A stretch of 64,000 bases of DNA from Bacteroidota bacterium (GTDB lineage Bacteria; Bacteroidota; Bacteroidia; Bacteroidales; JAAUTT01), in NCBI GenBank assembly GCA_030706405.1, contig JAUZOO010000007.1, forward strand, positions 62,001 through 126,000, written 5' to 3'. The notes under the pieces are model-generated. The model saw only the letters and a program-made list of their open reading frames with translations. It did no database searches and was not told the DNA's origin. Below are positions 27,379 through 34,567 of the stretch, piece after piece. The number at the start of each line of letters is the position of its first letter. Position 1 is the first letter of the stretch. Both the position numbers and the translations under genes were made by a program.

Positions 27379-28584
27379 TTACGCGTCTAACTCGCCGGCA
27401 ATGATGTTCATACTACTCATGGTGATGATGGCATCAGAAAGCATTCCTCCGCGAATCATCTCCGGATAGGCTTGGTAATAGATAAAACAAGGTCGGCGGA
27501 AATGCAACCGGTACGGAGTGCGGCCACCATCGCTCACGATGTAAAAGCCAAGTTCGCCATTGCCACCTTCTACGGCCGAATACACTTCGCCAACTGGCGT
27601 ATTTACTTCACCCATTACTACTTTGAAGTGCCAGATGAGCGGTTCCATTTTTGAATATACTTCTTCTTTTGGAGGAAGTACAATTTCTGGCACGTCTACA
27701 TAAGGTTTGCCTTCGGGCAGGTTGTCAACGGCTTGTTTGATGATTTTGAGCGATTCCCACATTTCGGCTTCGCGCACACAAAACCGATCATAAGTGTCGC
27801 CCTGTGTTCCTGTAGGTATGATAAAGTCGAAGTCGTTGTACGATGAATATGGTGTGGATACCCGTACATCGTAATCGACGCCGGCTGCTCGAAGATTGGG
27901 GCCAGAAAAACCGTAGGCCGTGGCCCTTTCGGCACTGATAGGACCTACTTTGATGGTTCGGTCCATGAAGATGCGATTACGCATCAAGAGCTTTTCGAAT
28001 TCGGCAAGAACCTTAGGGTAGCCTTTTATAAAGTCTTTGATTTTTTGGATTGTTTCCGGGGCAAAGTCGCGTTCGAAACCTCCCAGACGACCGATGTTAG
28101 TGGTAAGCCGCGCACCACAAATATCTTCGAATATGTCATAAATTTTTTCGCGTTCCTGCATCACATAGAGGAAACCCGTTAGGGCACCGGTGTCCACGCC
28201 GATTACGCTGTTGCAGATCAGATGGTCGGCGATACGCGCAAGCTCCATGATAATGACGCGCATGTAGTCGATGCGTTTGTTGGTCTCCACGCCAAAGAGT
28301 TTTTCGACAGCAAGTTGGTAACCGATATTGTTGATAGGAGACGAACAGTAGTTGAGCCGGTCGGTAAGCGTGGTAATCTGGTACCAGGTGCGGCGTTCAG
28401 CAATTTTTTCGAAGGCACGGTGTATATACCCTACGGTTTGCTCGGCGTCGACTACAATCTCACCGTCCATCGTAAGTATATTTTGGAAGATACCATGCGT
28501 TGCTGGGTGTGTTGGTCCCAGGTTCAGCGTAGTATAATTTTTTATAATTGCTTCCGTTTCGGCGCTATATTTATTAGGTTCCAT
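27379..28584 (-). CDS. nuoD: NADH-quinone oxidoreductase subunit D
   Basis: This 401-residue protein is the 49-kDa subunit that forms the quinone site with NuoB. It has the N-terminal [11 protein letters not shown] motif, the [11 protein letters not shown] segment, and ends [11 protein letters not shown]. NuoC and NuoD are separate genes here, unlike the NuoCD fusion of enterobacteria. It lies 29 bp after nuoC. Confidence 0.97.
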   Translation of the reverse strand: MEPNKYSAETEAIIKNYTTLNLGPTHPATHGIFQNILTMDGEIVVDAEQTVGYIHRAFEKIAERRTWYQITTLTDRLNYCSSPINNIGYQLAVEKLFGVETNKRIDYMRVIIMELARIADHLICNSVIGVDTGALTGFLYVMQEREKIYDIFEDICGARLTTNIGRLGGFERDFAPETIQKIKDFIKGYPKVLAEFEKLLMRNRIFMDRTIKVGPISAERATAYGFSGPNLRAAGVDYDVRVSTPYSSYNDFDFIIPTGTQGDTYDRFCVREAEMWESLKIIKQAVDNLPEGKPYVDVPEIVLPPKEEVYSKMEPLIWHFKVVMGEVNTPVGEVYSAVEGGNGELGFYIVSDGGRTPYRLHFRRPCFIYYQAYPEMIRGGMLSDAIITMSSMNIIAGELDA

Positions 28585-28613
28585 TGTCTGATTAAAAGAT
28601 TCAAAAGTTCATT

Positions 28614-29105
28614 TTATCGTCCAAAAAATTGGTCTTCTTTATCATGGCGCGTCGGGTCTTCGAGAGGGTATTCCTTTCGCATCGGGTAATAATCCATGTA
28701 TTCGACGTTCAGGATACGTTTCAGGTTTGGATGTCCTTCAAAGATAATTCCGTAGAAATCAAAAGTTTCGCGTTCCATCCAGTTTGCTGCCGGAAATAGA
28801 TCGGTAGCAGTGGCAATGGATGGGTTTTCGCCTGGAACAAATGCTTTTAAACGAACGCGTACATTCTCCTGAAAATTATGTAGATGGTAAATTACCCCTA
28901 ATGGCAATTCCTGATCAGGGTAATGGATGCCACATAAATCGGTAAGAAAGTTAAACCCAAGCTGCTCCCTGAGAAATTGGGTTACCGGAATAATGCTTTC
29001 ACTTGCAATTGTGAAGGTGGCAATGCCGTCAGGATCTTCCACAGCGAGGATGGCAGAGGCAAAGGTTTCTTTTAGCTTTGATATAATATCGTCTTTCTGT
29101 AGCAT
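28614..29105 (-). CDS. nuoC: NADH-quinone oxidoreductase subunit C
   Basis: This 163-residue protein is the 30-kDa subunit. It has the motif ATDLFPAANWMERETFDFYGIIFEGHPNLKRIL, followed by MRKEYPLEDPTR. It is a peripheral-arm structural subunit beside NuoD. A 60-bp gap to nuoB contains a small palindromic element. Confidence 0.96.
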   Translation of the reverse strand: MLQKDDIISKLKETFASAILAVEDPDGIATFTIASESIIPVTQFLREQLGFNFLTDLCGIHYPDQELPLGVIYHLHNFQENVRVRLKAFVPGENPSIATATDLFPAANWMERETFDFYGIIFEGHPNLKRILNVEYMDYYPMRKEYPLEDPTRHDKEDQFFGR

Positions 29106-29138
29106 CTGTGTCCGTTAGTTATTTGTTCGGTTTTTTAA

Positions 29139-29161
29139 GTCCCCTTTGGGGGATAGGGGAC
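29139..29161. repeat. Small C/G-rich palindromic element between nuoC and nuoB
   Basis: The sequence has GTCCCC (139-144 of the 29-kb block), then a GGGGG run, then GGGGAC (29156-29161). The first arm can pair with either G run. This resembles short dispersed palindromes seen in Bacteroidota intergenic DNA; within the window I see only this copy. Confidence 0.5.
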
Positions 29162-29165
29162 ATTT

Positions 29166-29732
29166 TTAATGTTGCCCAGCTGGTGTTATCGGTGTTATGC
29201 TAAATCGTTCAAGCATTTCGCGGTATTCAGGCGAGTAGCGTTTGCGCAAGCTCTCGTTTTTAACCAGCTCCTGCACTTTCATAAATCCGTCGAGGATTTG
29301 TTCGGGCCGTGGCGGACATCCCGGAACATAAACATCTACGGGAACGATGCGGTCGATGCCTTGAAGCACACTGTATGTGTCAAATATTCCGCCGCTCGAA
29401 GCACAGGCTCCAACAGCCATTACCCAGCGGGGTTCGGCCATTTGTTCGTAAACTTGTTGAACTACGGGGGCCATTTTTTTAGCGATGGTACCCATCACCA
29501 TAAGAAGATCGGCCTGACGGGGAGAGTAACTTAAACGTTCGGCGCCAAAACGGCCGAGGTCATAATGCGATGCTACGGTTGCCATGAATTCGATACCGCA
29601 GCAGGAGGTTGCAAAGGGCAGTGGCCAGATGGAATAGGAGCGGGCCAGCCCAAGTACTTTTTCAAATGAAGTAGCAAAAAGCCCCGGTGCCGAAAATCCT
29701 TCGGGAGGCGCTACTTTTGTATAGGTTGTCAT
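29166..29732 (-). CDS. nuoB: NADH-quinone oxidoreductase subunit B (cluster N2)
   Basis: This 188-residue protein holds the terminal 4Fe-4S cluster N2. The ligands are visible: adjacent C44 and C45 in [10 protein letters not shown]110 in VGACASSGG and C139 in VPGCPPRPE. It passes electrons to quinone together with NuoD. It lies 36 bp after nuoA. Confidence 0.97.
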   Translation of the reverse strand: MTTYTKVAPPEGFSAPGLFATSFEKVLGLARSYSIWPLPFATSCCGIEFMATVASHYDLGRFGAERLSYSPRQADLLMVMGTIAKKMAPVVQQVYEQMAEPRWVMAVGACASSGGIFDTYSVLQGIDRIVPVDVYVPGCPPRPEQILDGFMKVQELVKNESLRKRYSPEYREMLERFSITPITPAGQH

Positions 29733-29768
29733 AATCGTTGTTTTTTGGTTGTAATGAATGGCAAAAGC

Positions 29769-30176
29769 CTATTCGGCATCGTTGCCGTTTAAAGGTTTAC
29801 TCCAGTTGAGCGCACCTTTTTTAATGATGTAAATAAACCCTGCCATGAAAAATGCGATAAACAGCATCATCTCTGCGAAACCGTTCCACCCCAAGCCTTT
29901 AAAGTTGATAGCCCAGGGATAAAAGAAGATAACTTCTACATCGAATAATACAAACAGAATTGCTATCAGAAAGTATTTTACCGAGAATGGGAAGCGCGCA
30001 TTACCTTTAATTTCGATTCCGCATTCGAAGTTTTCTTCTTTACGGATGGTACGTATCCGGCGGCGTTTGCCCCCAATGATGTGCGTTACAATCATTACGG
30101 CTACTACAAAACCAAGTGCAACAATAAGTTGTAATGCAACGGGTAAAAAATCTTCCGGTAGAAATAGTTTGTTCAT
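29769..30176 (-). CDS. nuoA: NADH-quinone oxidoreductase subunit A
   Basis: This 135-residue membrane protein has three helices and the conserved blocks ENFECGIEI and FPFSVKYFLIAILFVLFDVEVIFFYPWA. It is the first gene of the operon and lies next to the quinone chamber. Its upstream region (30177-30466) holds the palindromes described separately, so the operon promoter must be there, though I find no exact -7 match. Confidence 0.97.
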   Translation of the reverse strand: MNKLFLPEDFLPVALQLIVALGFVVAVMIVTHIIGGKRRRIRTIRKEENFECGIEIKGNARFPFSVKYFLIAILFVLFDVEVIFFYPWAINFKGLGWNGFAEMMLFIAFFMAGFIYIIKKGALNWSKPLNGNDAE

Positions 30177-30217
30177 GATGCCCTTATATTATCCGACTAA
30201 TGTAGTTTTTTTTGTCC

Positions 30218-30237
30218 ATTGTTATTCAAAAAACAAT
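30218..30237. promoter_or_regulatory. Imperfect copy of the nuo-upstream palindrome
   Basis: ATTGTTATTCAAAAAACAAT is an imperfect palindrome that shares the ATTGTTATT...AACAAT arms of the perfect element centred 66 bp away. It lies 42 bp upstream of nuoA, where an operator or promoter would be expected. Confidence 0.45.
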
Positions 30238-30280
30238 AAGTTTTTTCCTGCTTTTTAGGCAGTTCCATGTAAATAGTTAG

Positions 30281-30306
30281 TTTATTGTTATTTAAATAAC
30301 AATAAA
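30281..30306. promoter_or_regulatory. Perfect 26-bp palindrome upstream of nuoA
   Basis: The half-site TTTATTGTTATTT is followed immediately by its exact reverse complement, giving 13+13 bp with no spacer. It lies between the divergent nuo operon and the PAS kinase gene. A dimeric or tetrameric repressor/activator site is the natural reading. It is AT-only apart from one G and one C per strand. Confidence 0.55.
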
Positions 30307-30334
30307 TAGGTAAAAATGTTTTGTTTTTTAGGGT

Positions 30335-30378
30335 TTTTCTATCAAAAGAATTTTTTCAAGAAATTTTTTGATAGAAAA
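30335..30378. repeat. 13-bp inverted repeat in the nuoA/PAS-kinase gap
   Basis: TTTTCTATCAAAA (30335-30347) is exactly matched by TTTTGATAGAAAA (30366-30378) with an 18-base loop. It lies 89 bp before the kinase ATG. It could be an operator or a leader hairpin of the kinase transcript; there is no gene that would need a terminator here. Confidence 0.5.
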
Positions 30379-30466
30379 GGCAAAAGTTCTTTACTCTTTT
30401 TTGTATTGTAATTCGAAGGTTTTTACTAATTTGAGAGACCTTTCTGAACTGCTTTAATTCGACAGT

Positions 30467-33301
30467 ATGAGTGAACATTTTCCTGTCTCCGAAGATGAAT
30501 ATGTAAGGCTAAAAGAAGAATTGAAACGTGTTGTTTTAGAACGCGATAATCTTCTTTTGGTAAATGACAGGTTAAAAGAAAGATTAGACTTGACTTCTTC
30601 TGTAATTTCAGGAACTGATGCTTATTTCCGGAAACTTTTCGAGATTTCTCCAAGCGGCATTGCTGTTATGGATCGAAACGGGAAAGTAATCAGCGTTTCT
30701 CCGAGAATGTATGAAATCTATGGCGTGCCACTCGATTTCCCCGCAGGAAATATTGCATATCTCGATTTTATCAGTCCGGAAAGCAGGGATGCTGCAATTC
30801 ATGATTTCCAGAAACTACTAAATGGGGAAGTCGATTATTTTCTCAAAGAGTATTTAATGACTAAATATTCCGGTGAACATTTTTATGGCGAGATAGCATC
30901 GTCAATTATAACCGGGGCAGACGGACAGGTCGAAGGCGTTATGACCCTGCATAGCGACATTTCCAAACGAAAAAGAACCGAAGAGCTTATGCGGTCTGGA
31001 GAGTGGCGTTTGGATGCTCTGCTCGAAAAATCAACAGAAGGGATACTCCTTGTCGATGCAAATTATATTATAATTAAAGCCAGTCATACGGCCGAAAAAA
31101 TTTTTAAGTATCCTGCCGATGGTCTTGTTGGACAAAGTATAGTTTTTCTTATTCACCCTGACGACCTTTCTGTTGTAAAACAAAACTTTGACGATGTTGT
31201 AAAAGGTGATGTGGAGAACAAATCGTCACGATGTCAGGTACGGTGTTTTGACGGCCGTTGGATTTGGGTTGAGGCTAATGGAAATAATTTTTTAGACGAC
31301 CCTGCTATCAGTGCTGTGGTTATTAATTTTAGAGACATAACTCATCAGAAAAAGGCCCTCGATGAATTACACGAGTCGGAGGAAATGTTTGCCAAATCAT
31401 TTATGGCTATTCCAGAGCCTGTTACTATTACCCGGATTAGCGATGGGGCGTATATTGATGTTAATAAAGCGTTTAGTTTGATTACAGGTTTCCGACGAGA
31501 TGAGGTTCTCGGACGGACTTCCATGGATTTGAATATCTGGGTAGAAGCGAGTGACCGTGAAGATTTGCTTCGCCATCTTTCCGAGAATGGCTCTTTGCGT
31601 AACTACACAACCCGCTATCGGATGAGAAACGGTGAAATTCGAGACTTTTTGGTTTCTTCTGAAATTTTAGAAATTAAGGGGGAACAATGTCTATTGCTAA
31701 TTAATCAGGATATTACCGAACAAAAAAGGGCGGAAGATCTTATTAATAAGTCGAATGCCCTGATTAAATCGGTGCTTGAGAGTTCTCCCGATATTGCCGT
31801 CTTTGCAATAGATACCAATTATCGTTATCTGGTTTTTAATAACCTTTGTAAAGAATTGGTAAAGAATGCTTATGGCGTTGATTTGGAATTAGGAATGTGT
31901 ATGTTGGAGATTGGAGACAATCGTTATGGAATCAACCAGATGAAAGATATTTTCGACAAAGTTTTAGGAGGAGAAAATATTGTATTTGTTGAAAAAAGAA
32001 GCGATGGTCAATCTTCAGGTGTTTATTGGCAAAATTATTGGTCGCCAATACGTTCTGAGAATGGAGACGTGATTGGAGCTACTTGTTTTATGCTAAATAT
32101 TACCCAACAAGTGCAGGGGAAAGACCTGCTTTTGGAACGAGAACAATTATTAGAACAACAAAACAGGGAATTGCTCGTAGCCAAAGAAAAAGCAGAAGAA
32201 GCCGACCGGCTCAAATCTGCGTTTCTGGCCAATATGAGTCACGAAATACGTACTCCTATGAATGGAATCATGGGCTATTCCCGCCTTCTCTATACCGAAA
32301 CTCTTTCTCGCGAGAAGGAACAGGAGTTTGCCGAGATAATCTATTTTTCGAGCGAACGGCTTTTGCGGATAATTAACGATATATTAGATATTTCTAAAAT
32401 TGAAGCCGGACAAATGAAGGTGATGCCCGAAGAAACAGACCTTCATATCTTGCTTGACCAACTGTACGTTTTCTTTGCCAATCGGATTGACGATCAGGTA
32501 TTACTGATTCTGAAAAAAGAATATGAAGGGAAAGAATTTAACGTAATTGCCGACCCGGTGAGGCTTGCGCAGGTATTATCAAATCTTTTGGATAACGCCA
32601 GCAAATTTACTAAAAACGGATCCATAGAATTTGGTTACCGGTTGTTAAACAATTATCTGGAGTTTTATGTAAAAGATACCGGTGTTGGTATTTCAGCCCA
32701 AGATAAACTATTGGTGTTTGACCGTTTCCGTCAGGTAGAGGATCATATTGCCAGAGTTAAGGGAGGAATTGGCCTTGGCCTTTCTATTTCTAAGGGTCTT
32801 GTAGAACTTATGGGAGGTCATATGTGGGTTGAATCGGTTGAACATGAAGGGAGTACTTTTGGTTTTTCTATTCCTTTTATAGCCGTAGATTTGAAACCAT
32901 ATCCTGATAAGTGCGAGGAAAACTGTTCTCATAATATTAAGGACCGTGTGGTATTGTTGGTTGAAGACGATATATATTCGGCCAACTACATCCGGGAAAT
33001 TTTGAAACCGTATTCTCTCGAATTAATTCAGGTATCCAACGGTCAGGAGGCAATCGATAAATGCATTGAGGATTTGCGCATAGATTTGGTATTGATTGAT
33101 ATTCGCTTACCCGATATTGATGGCCTTAAAGTTACCAATGAAATTAAGAAATTGCGTCCCGAACTCCCGGTTATCGCTCAAACCGCAAATGCCATGCTCG
33201 AAGACCGAAAAAAATGCCTCGATGCCGGTTGTAACGAATATTTGACAAAACCTGTCATTGCCTCCGAATTGTTGAATTTGGTGAGCTTATACCTGAAATA
33301 A
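30467..33301 (+). CDS. Multi-PAS hybrid histidine kinase
   Basis: This 944-residue protein has a short coiled N-terminus (about 10-45), four PAS domains with PAC-like ends (about 50-170, 180-300, 305-425, 430-560), a coiled linker, HisKA (SHEIRTP, phospho-His 592), HATPase (about 700-815) and a C-terminal receiver (LLVEDD, phospho-Asp 878 in LIDIRLPDIDG). There is no membrane segment or signal peptide, so it is a cytosolic sensor, perhaps of redox state or a small ligand. No DNA-binding partner lies nearby. It diverges from the nuo operon across a palindrome-rich gap. Confidence 0.93.
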   Translation: MSEHFPVSEDEYVRLKEELKRVVLERDNLLLVNDRLKERLDLTSSVISGTDAYFRKLFEISPSGIAVMDRNGKVISVSPRMYEIYGVPLDFPAGNIAYLDFISPESRDAAIHDFQKLLNGEVDYFLKEYLMTKYSGEHFYGEIASSIITGADGQVEGVMTLHSDISKRKRTEELMRSGEWRLDALLEKSTEGILLVDANYIIIKASHTAEKIFKYPADGLVGQSIVFLIHPDDLSVVKQNFDDVVKGDVENKSSRCQVRCFDGRWIWVEANGNNFLDDPAISAVVINFRDITHQKKALDELHESEEMFAKSFMAIPEPVTITRISDGAYIDVNKAFSLITGFRRDEVLGRTSMDLNIWVEASDREDLLRHLSENGSLRNYTTRYRMRNGEIRDFLVSSEILEIKGEQCLLLINQDITEQKRAEDLINKSNALIKSVLESSPDIAVFAIDTNYRYLVFNNLCKELVKNAYGVDLELGMCMLEIGDNRYGINQMKDIFDKVLGGENIVFVEKRSDGQSSGVYWQNYWSPIRSENGDVIGATCFMLNITQQVQGKDLLLEREQLLEQQNRELLVAKEKAEEADRLKSAFLANMSHEIRTPMNGIMGYSRLLYTETLSREKEQEFAEIIYFSSERLLRIINDILDISKIEAGQMKVMPEETDLHILLDQLYVFFANRIDDQVLLILKKEYEGKEFNVIADPVRLAQVLSNLLDNASKFTKNGSIEFGYRLLNNYLEFYVKDTGVGISAQDKLLVFDRFRQVEDHIARVKGGIGLGLSISKGLVELMGGHMWVESVEHEGSTFGFSIPFIAVDLKPYPDKCEENCSHNIKDRVVLLVEDDIYSANYIREILKPYSLELIQVSNGQEAIDKCIEDLRIDLVLIDIRLPDIDGLKVTNEIKKLRPELPVIAQTANAMLEDRKKCLDAGCNEYLTKPVIASELLNLVSLYLK

Positions 33302-33404
33302 GGTTATAGGAATATATACTTTTGTCATAATAGTGAGCTAAATTTATTGACGATTGTTTAAATGCTGTGTAGTTAGTTTAATAATTGTTGTTAACAGATA
33401 AAAT

Positions 33405-34424
33405 ATGAATATGTACGAAGTCCCTTATCATAAATCGGATTTAAAAAATTTTGGTTTTCTAGTGACCGGTGGAGCTGGTTTTATCGGGTCGAATATTGTG
33501 GAATACCTTATAAAGTACGGTGCAGGCAAAGTGCGGGTGCTAGATAACCTTGCAACTGGTTATTACGCGAATATTGAAAAATTTGAAGGGAATTCAGCCT
33601 TCGAATTTGTGAAAGGTGATATTCGGGACCTTGAGGCTTGTCAAAGAGCTGTTTCCGGCATCGATTACGTATTTCATCAGGCGGCATTGGGTTCTGTTCC
33701 CCGTTCCATCGCCGACCCTATTACGAGCAACGATGTTAACGTGTCGGGGTTTGTAAATATGTTGGTCGCTGTTCGCGATAGCGAAGTTAAGCGGATGGTG
33801 TATGCTGCTTCTTCTTCAACCTATGGGGATAGCACCGAACTTCCAAAAGTCGAAGAACGAATTGGTAAGCCTTTGTCTCCTTATGCCGTTACTAAATATG
33901 TTAACGAACTGTATGCCGATGTGTTCGCCCGCACCTATAATATGGAGCTTATTGGGCTGCGGTATTTTAATGTTTTTGGTCCCCGGCAAAGTCCTAACGG
34001 CGCTTATGCCGCGGTAATTCCAAAGTTCGCCCAACAATTTATTGAACATCAAAGCCCTCTAATTAATGGCGATGGCTTGTATTCGCGCGATTTTACTTTT
34101 GTTGATAATGTAGTGCAGGCAAACTTGCTGTCGGCTTTTGTGGATGCGCCTGAAGCGCTGAATACAGTTTATAACATTGCTTATGGCGACCGCTCAACCT
34201 TGAATGACCTTGTTCATTTCCTCAAACTTTATTTATCCGAATACGACCCGGCTATTAAATTCATTGATGCAATTCATGGACCAAACAGGATTGGCGACAT
34301 CCCACACTCTTTAGCTTCGGTTGAAAAGGCCAAGAAATTATTGGGATATCAACCTCGGTTTTCGTTTTCTGAAGGGTTGAAAATTGCTGCTGAGTGGTAT
34401 TTTAAAACCTTGATGAAGGATTGA
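33405..34424 (+). CDS. NAD-dependent nucleotide-sugar 4-epimerase (WbpP-like SDR)
   Basis: This 339-residue extended SDR has the NAD-binding TGGAGFIGSN motif (residues 21-30), AASSSTYGDS, and the catalytic YAVTK (Y160, K164). The FHQAALGSVPRSIADP and NVFGPRQ blocks match the UDP-N-acetylglucosamine/UDP-galacturonate 4-epimerases of the WbpP/TviC group more than GalE. It would supply a sugar for surface polysaccharide or lipopolysaccharide. No other glycan gene adjoins it. The gene is 103 bp after the PAS kinase. Confidence 0.88.
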   Translation: MNMYEVPYHKSDLKNFGFLVTGGAGFIGSNIVEYLIKYGAGKVRVLDNLATGYYANIEKFEGNSAFEFVKGDIRDLEACQRAVSGIDYVFHQAALGSVPRSIADPITSNDVNVSGFVNMLVAVRDSEVKRMVYAASSSTYGDSTELPKVEERIGKPLSPYAVTKYVNELYADVFARTYNMELIGLRYFNVFGPRQSPNGAYAAVIPKFAQQFIEHQSPLINGDGLYSRDFTFVDNVVQANLLSAFVDAPEALNTVYNIAYGDRSTLNDLVHFLKLYLSEYDPAIKFIDAIHGPNRIGDIPHSLASVEKAKKLLGYQPRFSFSEGLKIAAEWYFKTLMKD

Positions 34425-34461
34425 CAATCCTTCAATTTGCCGTTAATTAAATAGTTAACGG
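34414..34461 (+). terminator. Tandem hairpins after the epimerase gene
   Basis: TGAAGGATT-GAC-AATCCTTCA (34414-34434) overlaps the stop codon. A second stem CCGTTAA/TTAACGG (34440-34446 with 34455-34461) follows. Neither has a strong T tract, so termination is likely but not certain. Confidence 0.45.
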
Positions 34462-34470
34462 TGTAATTGT

Positions 34471-34500
34471 TTTGTTATATTGAAGGAATTAGTATATTTG
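34471..34500 (+). promoter_or_regulatory. Promoter of the lamin-tail gene
   Basis: TTTG at 34471-34474 and TATATTTG at 34493-34500 match the -33 and TAnnTTTG -7 elements with an 18-bp spacer. This leaves a leader of about 60 bases before the ATG at 34568. Confidence 0.6.
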
Positions 34501-34567
34501 AATTACACGAAGGGTTGACTCCAAAGGAGAATTCGCGGTTAATTTAATATGTAAATGTTCCTTCAAT

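Noticed and set aside
28222-28689. 155-codon open frame antisense to nuoD and nuoC
   Set aside because: It spans two conserved genes on the other strand and has no family features.
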